A stretch of 36,227 nucleotides of DNA from Fibrobacter sp. (GTDB lineage: Bacteria; Fibrobacterota; Chitinivibrionia; Chitinivibrionales; Chitinispirillaceae), in the NCBI GenBank assembly GCA_012515615.1, contig JAAYYB010000197.1:1-36227 (forward strand). Direction: 5' to 3'. A model generated the notes under the pieces. It was not told where the DNA came from, made no database searches, and worked only from the letters and a program-made list of their open reading frames with translations. Of this stretch, positions 25,584 through 34,331 are shown piece after piece. The first letter of the stretch is position 1, and the number at the start of each line of letters is the position of its first letter. The position numbers were made by a program, and so were the translations under genes.

Positions 25584-28500
25584 TGAAAGATCCCTCCAGA
25601 ATCCGGTCCGATGATTCCCTCTCAGAATCATCTTCTCCCCGCTCAGCGAAGCTTGCTCTGATGATCGGGCTCAGCCTGTAAAAAATCTGCTTTATTTTTT
25701 CGTCGTCCTCAGGAAATTGTGCCTCGGTAAGCTTGAAGGCATCTATGGATGGATAGTAGAGGGGGTGTTCATTGTCCCTGTCTGACTCATCCTCGGCTAT
25801 TTCTTTTATAAGCCTGATGAATCCAGAAAGATCAAACTCTCCATGCTTATCCATTTCTTTTGATACCTTCTCAAACCAGACAGCCGGGGCATGTTCACAG
25901 GTATTGTTCCGGGTCATATCAAAAAGGATACGGGAGAGCCACTGACTTGCTGTTTTTCCATCGGTCCAGGGTTGGGGTAGAGCCCACTCTACCTGGCCTA
26001 TCGTCCCATCATCGTTATTTATCAATATGTTAGAAATTTTTTTGTGCCCCTTGAGCGCGAAGAAAAGAGAGTAAAGCCATAAATCGATATTATTAAAGAT
26101 CTCTCCGATATCGCTGCCAATTTTTATCAAGACAAGGTGCTCAACGGGATTTTTATGACAAAGCACAACCGGAACATTAATCTTTATTCTGTAGCTGCAG
26201 TCGCCATCCTGAAGTTCAAAATCAGATAATGCATTGTCATTACGGAGGTTATGGTCTGTGTCAGTATGCAGATTATAGCTGCTGTACAATCCTGAGATTT
26301 CAGCAATACCGGCGGCTGCACACGCGGCCCATCTCTGAAGAGTCAGCAGGTCTTTTTGCGCGAACCCTCCCTCAGAAGCCAGCCCGGAGGAGCAAACCTT
26401 TGTAAAAAGCTGATGGACCAGTTCGGATGACGCACAAGCCAAATCTTCGGGTGTCCGGCATGGTTCTCCGCTTACGGGATATGCCCGATGAATTATCTGC
26501 TTAACAAGCTGATTTTTTAGACTATGCAATGAAAAATAGTCACTCTCAAGCGGCTCGTCGGTAGCCGCTGATATCTCATCAACCAGTTCATTTCGAAGTC
26601 CAAGCGATCTCTTTAGCCGGTATTCAAGCGGATTCTTAATAAAAACTGCGATATCATCCAGTGAAACCCTTGGTTTATCTTGAGTTACAGTAATTTTACC
26701 ACCTGTATCTTTTTGTTCTCCCAACCTGAATTTCCGTCGCTTTTTATCAGTGTAACTCATTGCCACTACAGAAAGTCTGGAAACGGAAGGATCCCAGCAG
26801 AACTGCTCCTCATTTTTCATCACCGCCTCATGCGCAACCAGAGGAATAACCCCCGGATCATCAATACCTTTTTCAGGGTCGGGGAGGTGAATTCCGGCTG
26901 CAGAGGCCAACTCGATCACTACACTTGAGGGCTGCAGAATTCTGTCCTTCTGAATGTCCTGACCTGGAAAAGAGATAAAAAGATTCTCCCCGGCAGAACA
27001 GATAAGTTCAAGGAAAATATAGCGGTTATCGCATACCTGATCAGGATCTCCGGCAATCCGGTCATTAGAAAGCAGATTAAAGACACTGCGGTTATTTATT
27101 CCCGGGAACGCATCTGCACCCATGCCTGCAACAAATACCGCCTTGTGGGGCAGCACAAATCCAGAACGGAGCGGAGCGAATGTGAGACTCCCTGTCCAGG
27201 CCTGCGCACTTCCGGGAAGCTCCAGTGTCAGACAGGACAGCACACTTGCTTTTAACTCCTCAAAATCCAATGTGTTACGGCCGCAGAGACTTTCCTGGAG
27301 TTTCAGCTCCTGAAGAGCACCCCTGAACTCATTCCTGCAGTAGATCTCATCGGTTTGAGTTGCATAAATCCATGAATCTGCAAGACTTATAAAAGAATCT
27401 ACAAGCTTTGAAATGCTCTCTTTTCCACACTCTTTTTTAAATCTTCTACATGAATTCGCCAGCTCTTCAATGGTTGAGCAGTAGTGTTCTGCCATCTCTT
27501 TATCAGAGGTTTCGAAATCACGAAATGGTGATGGTTCAGCATCTTCAAAACTTAAGTTGAAACCAAGCTGAACAGGTTCATCAGCCAGCGCCCCCATCAG
27601 GATCCTGGCAATCCCGAGCCCAAACGTATGGGCATCAGAGGCACACTCCTCATGGTCGCCCATCTCTTTTCGGTGCTGAGCATCGAAACCCCTGAATGTA
27701 TTTAGTTGTGTCGTCCAGCTCTCCCAGACCTCCAGCTCTTCAATGCTTATATCCCTGGACGCCATTACGGTTTCATTCCTCAGAAGAGAGAACACCCGGG
27801 CACGGGTAAAATCACCACCGCATAGCGCAACCAGATCTTCTATTGCCGCCGCGAACCTGCTCTGTCCTGAGTCAACACCCAGAACGGTATAGGGAATAAA
27901 GCCCGGATCATTATGGCTGTATGCCCCGAACACCTTTTCTATATAGGGAAGATATTCTGCAGGATCAGGCAGATAGATAACCATATCATCAAGCCTGAGA
28001 CCACTGTCGTTGCGCAGCAGGTTCAGGATATTTTCGCGCATTACTTCAATTTCACGGCCGGGCTCCGGTGCAGCCAGTATCTTGATAGAACTGTCACCTG
28101 GCTCAAGCGGTGCCATCGGGGACCCATCGCGCATCAGAAGCGCATTTTGAAGTTCCTGAAGTCTGTTTTTAGGCTGTAAATCGTTGTCAGGAAACGAATA
28201 ATCGAAATTATACTGAGCAGCCTGACACCAGAGGGTGATATTTTCCTTCCCGCTCTTTCCCCAGAGTTCAAGAAGAGGATGATCGGGCGTGCTGGTCTTG
28301 AATTTAAGGCGATCTGAGTTATAATCGTCACTTTGGAGCTTACCGATTGGGGGATTAGAGCCTTTATCGGGAAAAGTCCACCTCCTTTTCCCCTTTTTTC
28401 CCCGCGTCGTATTAACATCCTCCCAGAACTCCGAGCAGGGATTCAGAAGATATACGTTGATGTCGCGGGTCTGAGACATCTCAAGCAGCATATTTCGATG

Positions 28501-29256
28501 GAAGTGGCTGATTTTACTCAACATAAAGATAAAAATAGAGTCACCGCAGAAAGATCCGCCGTTTCCCTTCTGCCCCGGTTCATGGCGAAGCCGATAAAGC
28601 TGGGGAAGTGTAAGAAGCCGGGGGGTTTCGGGATTATTTCCGCTTCTCAGGAGCCCCTCTTTGCAGAAAAGCAACCTGTAGATCTCCTGCTGCCATGCTT
28701 CGCTCTCCCTTATCCAGGACTCGCTTTTCCCGGCTTTATCTGCGAAATAGAGTTTGCAGCTGGTGATCCAGGTATCCTCTATCCCTTTCACTTTCCATCC
28801 GCCGGACGGGGGCAGATCAGGGTCCCACACTCCCGGGCGGTTGTACTCATACTCTAACAGAAGACGGGCAATTTCTGATGATAACTGCACCCGTTTGACC
28901 GGATCGACAGCGCCCTGGTTTCTGAGGTAACTTTTTAGGGGCCTGAAAACCTCTTTTTCAAGCAGAGTATCGCTTAAGAGGGCGCAGATAACCTGCTGAA
29001 ATTTTTCCTTGTGTAGAAAGACCATGTCCGGTTCGGGGCACAGGGCATTCCAGAGAACCGATTCAAACGATCTGATCTGCGGATTGACCACACACCCCAT
29101 ATTCTCCGCCAGCCGGAGTTTCAGCCACTTGCCCGTAGCCGGGTTGGGAACTACAAACAAGGGGGAAAGAAAAGGGTCTTTCCACACTGATCGGATATCA
29201 TCGATGAGTGAGGGAAGGAGCAGGTGGGCGCTGGGAGCGAATTTCAGGTTTAGCAT
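25576..29256 (-). CDS. recC: RecC, Chi-recognition subunit of exodeoxyribonuclease V
   Basis: A 1226-residue, helicase-like but catalytically inactive subunit that splits the duplex and recognises Chi. The N-terminus (LFVVPNPATGKWLKLRLAEN) fits the family, as do SIFIFMLSKISHFHRNMLLE and GRNTLDFEELKASVLSCL; near 710-740 comes the PLRSGFVLPHKAVFVAGMGA segment typical of RecC (SxRSIPFKVVCLLGMNDG-like). The length is close to E. coli RecC (1122) with some insertions. It is the first gene of the recC-recB unit; the ribosome site is weak and the upstream region leads into a repeat field. Residues that read Chi cannot be judged by eye, so the Chi sequence is unknown. Confidence 0.92.
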   Translation of the reverse strand: MLNLKFAPSAHLLLPSLIDDIRSVWKDPFLSPLFVVPNPATGKWLKLRLAENMGCVVNPQIRSFESVLWNALCPEPDMVFLHKEKFQQVICALLSDTLLEKEVFRPLKSYLRNQGAVDPVKRVQLSSEIARLLLEYEYNRPGVWDPDLPPSGGWKVKGIEDTWITSCKLYFADKAGKSESWIRESEAWQQEIYRLLFCKEGLLRSGNNPETPRLLTLPQLYRLRHEPGQKGNGGSFCGDSIFIFMLSKISHFHRNMLLEMSQTRDINVYLLNPCSEFWEDVNTTRGKKGKRRWTFPDKGSNPPIGKLQSDDYNSDRLKFKTSTPDHPLLELWGKSGKENITLWCQAAQYNFDYSFPDNDLQPKNRLQELQNALLMRDGSPMAPLEPGDSSIKILAAPEPGREIEVMRENILNLLRNDSGLRLDDMVIYLPDPAEYLPYIEKVFGAYSHNDPGFIPYTVLGVDSGQSRFAAAIEDLVALCGGDFTRARVFSLLRNETVMASRDISIEELEVWESWTTQLNTFRGFDAQHRKEMGDHEECASDAHTFGLGIARILMGALADEPVQLGFNLSFEDAEPSPFRDFETSDKEMAEHYCSTIEELANSCRRFKKECGKESISKLVDSFISLADSWIYATQTDEIYCRNEFRGALQELKLQESLCGRNTLDFEELKASVLSCLTLELPGSAQAWTGSLTFAPLRSGFVLPHKAVFVAGMGADAFPGINNRSVFNLLSNDRIAGDPDQVCDNRYIFLELICSAGENLFISFPGQDIQKDRILQPSSVVIELASAAGIHLPDPEKGIDDPGVIPLVAHEAVMKNEEQFCWDPSVSRLSVVAMSYTDKKRRKFRLGEQKDTGGKITVTQDKPRVSLDDIAVFIKNPLEYRLKRSLGLRNELVDEISAATDEPLESDYFSLHSLKNQLVKQIIHRAYPVSGEPCRTPEDLACASSELVHQLFTKVCSSGLASEGGFAQKDLLTLQRWAACAAAGIAEISGLYSSYNLHTDTDHNLRNDNALSDFELQDGDCSYRIKINVPVVLCHKNPVEHLVLIKIGSDIGEIFNNIDLWLYSLFFALKGHKKISNILINNDDGTIGQVEWALPQPWTDGKTASQWLSRILFDMTRNNTCEHAPAVWFEKVSKEMDKHGEFDLSGFIRLIKEIAEDESDRDNEHPLYYPSIDAFKLTEAQFPEDDEKIKQIFYRLSPIIRASFAERGEDDSERESSDRILEGSFNE

Positions 29257-29385
29257 TTTTTTATCCGGTCAGGGTAAAAATTTAATATAGCACTGGAACA
29301 AAGCGGATAGTTTAAAATTAAAAAAATATTTGAGAGAGGTACGGGGCGGCGACTGGGAGGTTCAGAAGGCAGAGGGCACATTATG

Positions 29386-29623
29386 CCCCAGAGATGACTT
29401 TAGGAATTTTTCGACGACACAAATTCACCCCAGAGATGAAATAACGACTTTGTTTTTTTTCACTAATTCACCTCGGGGGTGAAACAGTGACTTAACACGT
29501 TAAATCAAAAAGTCACCCTGGGAAATACATAACTCTGGGGAACCTCTTGCCTACTCTCAGGGGAATCCCACCCCAGAGATGATTTAGTGCCTGATATTCA
29601 AAGTTCCTATTTCCTCTCTGGGA
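29386..29623. repeat. cluster of palindromic-family arms upstream of the kinase fusion
   Basis: Arms CCCCAGAGATGA occur at 29386, 29428 and 29571, and inverted arms at 29468-29482 (TCACCTCGGGGGTGA), about 29531-29540 (AACTCTGGGG) and 29612-29623 (TCCTCTCTGGGA). Start-to-start spacing is mostly about 40-46 bp, alternating orientation, as in copies A and B and with the same period as the tandem array that follows. Together they fill the gap between recC and the kinase-fusion gene. Confidence 0.8.
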
Positions 29624-29646
29624 TGGAAAAGTGTCAATGCCAAATT

Positions 29647-29900
29647 CCCAAAGTCATCTCTGGGGTGACATAGTGCCCCAACTCCTCAGGCTCCCAAAGT
29701 CATCTCTGGGGTGACATAGCGCCCCAACTCCTCAGGATCCCAAATTCATCTCTGGGGTGACATAGCGCCCCAACTCCTCAGGATCCCAAAGTCATCTCTG
29801 GGGTGACACAGCGCCCCAACTCCTCAGGCTCCCAAAGTCATCTCTGGGGTGACACTGCGCCCCAACTCCTAAGGCTCCCAAAGTCATCTCCGGGGTGAAC
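29647..29900. repeat. 46-bp tandem array (5 full units plus a partial)
   Basis: Units start at 29647, 29693, 29739, 29785, 29831 and (partial) 29877. Each begins CCCAAAGTCATCTCTGGGGT and contains GCGCCCCAACTCCTCAGG; differences are single bases (AAAG/AAATT, TAGTG/TAGCG/CAGCG/CTGCG). Every unit holds one right arm of the palindromic family, so this looks like a local tandem amplification of one member. The whole unit is repeated, so it is not a CRISPR array. Confidence 0.95.
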
Positions 29901-29961
29901 CTCCAACCCTCCAACCCTCCAACCCTCCGAACGCTGAACGCTGAACCCTGAACGCTGAACC
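29901..29961. repeat. two adjoining 8-bp microsatellites
   Basis: Three copies of CCAACCCT-type units are followed by four units of the GAACGCTG/GAACCCTG type. They directly follow the 46-bp array and end about 85 bp before the kinase-fusion start. Eight-base units could vary in number by slippage; here they are non-coding, so they could affect promoter spacing at most. Confidence 0.85.
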
Positions 29962-30046
29962 CCTACGATCTTTATGGCAGAAAAGCACACGGTTGATTAT
30001 TTTAATCATTATTGCAATTACATTACTCTCAGGAGATTTAAAAAAA

Positions 30047-31966
30047 ATGAAATTATTTGTACCTGGAAGAATCTGTCTTTTCGGGGAGCACACCGACTGG
30101 GCCGGCGGGTATCGACGTATTAATGGGGCCCTCGGGATGGGTTACTCACTCATAAGCGGGACCAATCAGGGATTATTTGCAGAAGTTAATCCGCACCCCT
30201 CGAAACTGATTTTCAGAACAACGCTGACCGATGAGGTATTTGAAATTCCAATGACCCGGGAAGCACTCCTTGAAGAAGCGCAGAAGGGTGGCATTTTCAG
30301 TTACGTCGCAGGTGTTGCTTACCAGGTACTTACCCATTACCGGGTACATGGGCTCGAGATCAACAACTACAAAACAGATCTTCCGGTGAAAAAAGGTCTC
30401 TCATCGAGTGCTGCAACATGCGTGCTGGTTGCAAGGGCATTTAATAGAATATATGACCTGAAAATGACTATCCGCGGTGAAATGGAGTTTGGTTATCTGG
30501 GTGAAATAACGACTCCTTCACGGTGTGGCCGCCTTGATCAGGGGTGTGCCTATGGAGATCGTCCTGTCATGATGATTTTTGACGGTGATCAGGTTGATGT
30601 AAAAGAGATTGCTGTCGGGGACAACTTTTACTTTGTCATCGTTGATCTTTGCGCGGGAAAAGACACCAGAGAGATTCTCAGCAAGCTTAACAAATGTTAT
30701 CCCTTTGCAGAAAATGATCTTCAGCGGGGAGTTCAGGAATATCTTGGTACAATCAGCGCATCAATAACAAAAAACGCAGTAAAGGCAATTGAATGCGGCG
30801 ATGCTGCAGCACTTGGCAAATTGATGATTGAATCCCAGGCTGCGTTTGACCGGGCTTGCATGCCGGCCTGCCCGACCCAGTTGACATCACCGATACTTCA
30901 CAAACTCCTCTCGTGGCCATCGATACAGTCTCTTATTCTTGGAGGAAAAGGTGTAGGATCACAGGGAGATGGAACCGCACAGCTGCTTGTAAAAGATGAA
31001 GCAAGCCGTGATAAAGTAATCGCCATTATCGAATCAGAACTTAAAATGCAATGTATGAAACTCACCATTTCACCTGCCAGGAAAGTCCGCAAAGCAGTCA
31101 TTCCCGCTGCAGGTTTTGGAACCAGATTGTTTCCGGCGACAAAAGCTGTCAAAAAGGAACTTTTCCCGGTTATCGGTCGTGATGGCGTTGCAAAACCGGT
31201 TATTCAGGCTATTGTTGAAGAGGCTCTAAGTGGTGATATCGAAGAGATCTGTGTTATTGTTCAGAAAGGGGATCGGCCACTGTTTGAAGAATATTTCCAT
31301 ACCCCTCCGCCAGTCGAGCACTTTGCAAAGCTGTCCAAAGATGCACAAAGGATATCTAAATATATCAGTGATATAGGCCACAAAATCACATTTATCGAGC
31401 AGGAAACTCAAAACGGTTTTGGTGATGCAGTCTACTGTGCCCGTGAGTGGGTTGGAAATGAACCTTTCCTTCTCATGCTGGGTGACCATCTCTTTGCATC
31501 CTACACCGATACTTCCTGCACCCGCCAGCTGCTCGAAACATATGAGAAATATGGCAGAAGCGTAGTCGGCCTGATGCTTACACCAGCTGACCAGATTCGT
31601 CATTTCGGGACTGTGACAGGAAACTGGGAAGAGAAACAATCGGTCATCGCAATTACCGAATTCGCAGAAAAACCTGATGCACAGTACGCCGCCGAACATC
31701 TGCACATTGAAGAGCTCCCTGATGATCAGTATTGTACTGTCTTTGGTCAATATGTCATTTCACATCGGATATTCGAATTTCTTGAAGAAAATATCACTAA
31801 GAACATTCGGGAAAAAGGTGAATTTCAGTTGACTTCATGTCTTGACAAATTACGTCAGGAAGAGGGCTTCATGGGCTATCTTGTTAAGGGTAAACGGTTC
31901 GATATCGGCTTACCGCACGCGTATCTGGAAAGTATTCAGGAGTTCGCGAACTGGAAGCATGGATGA
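30047..31966 (+). CDS. GHMP sugar kinase fused to GalU-like sugar-1-phosphate nucleotidyltransferase
   Basis: A 639-residue two-domain cytoplasmic protein. Residues about 1-340 are a GHMP kinase: GRICLFGEHTDWAGG (galactokinase-like motif 1), the ATP-binding KKGLSSSAATC (about 114-124) and C-terminal GGKGVGSQGDG (about 299-309). Residues about 350-639 are a nucleotidyltransferase of the UTP-glucose-1-phosphate uridylyltransferase type: VIPAAGFGTRLFPATKAVKK (about 351-370), FLLMLGDHLF with the metal-binding Asp, and GKRFDIGLPHAYLES. It could phosphorylate a free sugar at C1 and turn the product into a UDP-sugar, analogous in logic to the fucokinase/GDP-fucose pyrophosphorylase fusion but with a GalU-type half. 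The sugar is unknown (galactose, arabinose or a uronate are options). ATG 30047 has AGGAGA ten bases upstream, preferred over the TTG at 29993. Confidence 0.88.
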   Translation: MKLFVPGRICLFGEHTDWAGGYRRINGALGMGYSLISGTNQGLFAEVNPHPSKLIFRTTLTDEVFEIPMTREALLEEAQKGGIFSYVAGVAYQVLTHYRVHGLEINNYKTDLPVKKGLSSSAATCVLVARAFNRIYDLKMTIRGEMEFGYLGEITTPSRCGRLDQGCAYGDRPVMMIFDGDQVDVKEIAVGDNFYFVIVDLCAGKDTREILSKLNKCYPFAENDLQRGVQEYLGTISASITKNAVKAIECGDAAALGKLMIESQAAFDRACMPACPTQLTSPILHKLLSWPSIQSLILGGKGVGSQGDGTAQLLVKDEASRDKVIAIIESELKMQCMKLTISPARKVRKAVIPAAGFGTRLFPATKAVKKELFPVIGRDGVAKPVIQAIVEEALSGDIEEICVIVQKGDRPLFEEYFHTPPPVEHFAKLSKDAQRISKYISDIGHKITFIEQETQNGFGDAVYCAREWVGNEPFLLMLGDHLFASYTDTSCTRQLLETYEKYGRSVVGLMLTPADQIRHFGTVTGNWEEKQSVIAITEFAEKPDAQYAAEHLHIEELPDDQYCTVFGQYVISHRIFEFLEENITKNIREKGEFQLTSCLDKLRQEEGFMGYLVKGKRFDIGLPHAYLESIQEFANWKHG

Positions 31967-31987
31967 TCTGTTCAGTAGTTTTATTAT

Positions 31988-32029
31988 CCTGAAAGTCGCA
32001 GTTTTGGGGATCCAACTGCGACTTTCAGG
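31988..32029. terminator. perfect 16-bp inverted repeat between convergent genes
   Basis: CCTGAAAGTCGCAGTT (31988-32003) and AACTGCGACTTTCAGG (32014-32029) pair perfectly around a 10-nt loop. It sits between the stop codons of the convergent kinase-fusion and GH43 genes, as a bidirectional terminator would. No good T-run follows the stem on either side, so a terminator role is not proven; its arms recur at 18472-18641. Confidence 0.6.
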
Positions 32030-32057
32030 TTTAAGATTATACTGACAGACCCGCTGT

Positions 32058-33743
32058 CTACAGCCTGACCCTGACCGACGATACGGCGCCTGACTGCTGC
32101 TTGAATCTGGCGATATAAATTCCCTTACTCATTCCGCCGGGCAATGGGACTTCGTAGACTCCCGCGTTTTTGAACCCTTTGACAAGTACCGACGCCAGTC
32201 GTCCTCTGCAATCGATCAGATCCATCTCAACAGGGCCGGAACATGCAACGGCATACCGCAAAGCCGCACCCCGGCGGACAAGCGGCGATCTGCCCGCAGG
32301 GAGCGCAGTGTGCTGTTCTGAAATATCGGTAACCGGGAGAGAATCATTGAGCACCATGAAATCGAACAGTCCATATCCACCGTTCGTGCTTCCCCGCTCC
32401 GAAGCCGACATCCGCACATAACGTGCGGAAACAGTTTCAAATGTCTCATCTGTCACCGAGCGGGCTCCACCCTTGGTGGTGCTGAAAACGTCGGTCCAGG
32501 CTGTATTGTCTGTTGACACCTGTATCTTGAATGACTTTGCGTATAAGGAGTCCCATTTCAGAATAACCCGATTTACATCCATGGCAGTACCGAGGTCAAC
32601 CGATATCCATTGCGCATCGCCTGCTCCGCTGACCCACTTTGTGGTGTGATAATTCCTGTAGGTGGCGGGATTGGTCACATTGCCGGCAATATTCGAGCCG
32701 CTTGTTGAAGATGCCGTTGCGGTTTTGTTGAGCGCCAGGTTCCGCGAATCCTCAATTGTCCGCCATATCCCCTTTTCTGGATCAACCTCCCAGTCCATGT
32801 AATAATTTAGCACCACCGAATCTTTCGGCGTAAAGGTGATTGGAAGCCATACATAACCACCGCTGCGTTCGGGATGAATTACCTTCCAGCGATCACCGCA
32901 GTACATCTGTACGGTATCCTGGGTCCCTTTGAACGGGAACACGAAATCACACTGCGTATCCCACGATTTTCTGTCCATATCACCTGGAGCAATGACCGAT
33001 ACGAGATTTGTTGTCCACGGTCCGTTGATATTGCGCGCAGTCCAGTAGCGGGTCTCTGTAGGATCGATTCCCATCATTCCGGAAGTCATGTAATAATAGA
33101 TGCCCCGGCGCTTCATTATCAGGTTGGCTTCGCGGTCGCGGTTATTCCATGTCTGAATCTTCTTTTCCAACCCCATATAATCCCATGTCATAAGCGAAAA
33201 ATGCTGGGCAGTTGCACCGTTATCCCATGATTCAAAACAATAATACGCCTTTCCATCATCGTCCTTGAACACCGACATGTCGCCGGTGTAAGCACCATAC
33301 ACAAGACTTTCGGACTGTTTAGTGAACGGACCTGTGGGGCTACTACTGGTCGCTATGCCCAGCTTGCACCAGTTATCGGTTCCCTCGGTCTCCCACTTCA
33401 GGACCATGACGTACATTTTCGTCGAATCATTGTAGAGGACATCCATCCGATTGGTTCCCCGGGTCGCCGTAAGCATATTGCCATGGTTCTTCCAGTGGAG
33501 CAGATCCGTTGACGAGTAGCAGGTCTGATTGGTCATATACTGATCGCAACCATACCAGTAATAGGTCTCACCGAATTTGTTCAGACATCCGCTGCGGGTC
33601 CGGACCAGATTTCCATCAGTATCGTACTGATTGAAATCATTGTGAATTGTCAACCACTTCGCCTGAGCGGTAAGCGCCAGCCCGGCGATGGCAATGGCCA
33701 CCAGCGCGAACCGCAACCCACCTCTTTTACCAATAACAGCCAT
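32058..33743 (-). CDS. secreted GH43-like glycosidase with F5/8 type C (CBM32) domain
   Basis: A 561-residue exported enzyme. The signal peptide ends at Ala-Gln-Ala (residue 28). Residues about 30-320 are a five-bladed GH43-like propeller close to the exo-beta-1,3-galactanase branch: YDTDGNLVRTRSG, TYYWYGCDQY, GDMSVFKDDDGKAYYCFES, REANLIMKRRGIYYYMTSG and FVFPFKGTQDTVQMYCGDRW. Glu in REAN is a candidate acid. Residues about 334-475 are a discoidin-like carbohydrate-binding domain (NLALNKTATASSTSGS, VDLGTAMDVNRVIL, SARYVRMSASE). The end (about 488-561) is a beta-rich sorting-tail-like domain. Likely acts on galactan side chains of pectin or arabinogalactan. The AHGGG motif I expect early in this branch reads TRSGC here. 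Base composition appears richer in G+C than the neighbours. GGGGGAG precedes ATG. Confidence 0.85.
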   Translation of the reverse strand: MAVIGKRGGLRFALVAIAIAGLALTAQAKWLTIHNDFNQYDTDGNLVRTRSGCLNKFGETYYWYGCDQYMTNQTCYSSTDLLHWKNHGNMLTATRGTNRMDVLYNDSTKMYVMVLKWETEGTDNWCKLGIATSSSPTGPFTKQSESLVYGAYTGDMSVFKDDDGKAYYCFESWDNGATAQHFSLMTWDYMGLEKKIQTWNNRDREANLIMKRRGIYYYMTSGMMGIDPTETRYWTARNINGPWTTNLVSVIAPGDMDRKSWDTQCDFVFPFKGTQDTVQMYCGDRWKVIHPERSGGYVWLPITFTPKDSVVLNYYMDWEVDPEKGIWRTIEDSRNLALNKTATASSTSGSNIAGNVTNPATYRNYHTTKWVSGAGDAQWISVDLGTAMDVNRVILKWDSLYAKSFKIQVSTDNTAWTDVFSTTKGGARSVTDETFETVSARYVRMSASERGSTNGGYGLFDFMVLNDSLPVTDISEQHTALPAGRSPLVRRGAALRYAVACSGPVEMDLIDCRGRLASVLVKGFKNAGVYEVPLPGGMSKGIYIARFKQQSGAVSSVRVRL

Positions 33744-34331
33744 GATACACTCCCCCTTGGCGGTTGTTGCAGATACCGCCTGTTAAAAACAATGTACCGG
33801 CAGGCCGGCACGACATTTTACATTCTTTATTCCTGTCTTGAGATCTTATACCGCAATAAAATATCTTCCGCATCTTGCGGTTTCGCTTATACATTGACTG
33901 ATCCTGGGGATGGTGGCAATGGGGTACGATAAACAATGGATGGACAAATGCAATCGGCAGAACCGGAACTGGCAAGTGAGGCCTGCGGGACTATGGTGAT
34001 ATAAATCGAAGCTGTGTCCCGTTGACCCGGCCGGCTTAAAAGGTACACCGGAATATTCAAAAGGCACCTGGTCTTTCCACCGCTGCACCATTGAAACTCC
34101 CCTTTTCTTACACTTAAAGAAAACCTTTAAATATTTCATTTCAAGTGAGGTCACACGAGAATTCGCTGCACCAGGCACACGAAAGAAAACGAATCCGCTG
34201 TGATTCGTCGATTGTGTGCAACAGCAGCGCTGTAAAATTCACAGCCGGCCGAGTGAAAATGATTTTTAAAGGTACCCTTAAGATAATATACTCTTTTTAT
34301 TGTTGTAGAGCACGACAAGTGCCCACAGGTA
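33744..34331. other. 588-bp intergenic region between two secreted-protein genes
   Basis: I find no convincing gene. Small inverted pairs are present (GGCGGT...ACCGCC near 33760-33785). It must contain the GH43 gene promoter, on the minus strand, with candidates in the AT-rich tract around 33810-33870 but none that I would call. There is no T-rich terminator after the upstream gene that I can see. Confidence 0.45.

Noticed and set aside
28333-28857. Plus-strand open frame of 174 codons inside recC
   Set aside because: It is a shadow of recC on the opposite strand; no motif and no independent start signal.
29647-29900. Possible CRISPR array
   Set aside because: The segments between the conserved parts are also nearly identical in every unit, so there are no unique spacers; the unit is a plain tandem repeat, and no cas gene is present.
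29993-30046. Extended N-terminus for the kinase fusion
   Set aside because: The start would be TTG without a ribosome binding site; ATG 30047 has AGGAGA upstream and directly begins the GHMP fold.
31966-32058. Classical rho-independent terminator call for the hairpin
   Set aside because: The stem is perfect and well placed, but no run of T follows it on either strand, so I list it as terminator-like with reduced confidence.
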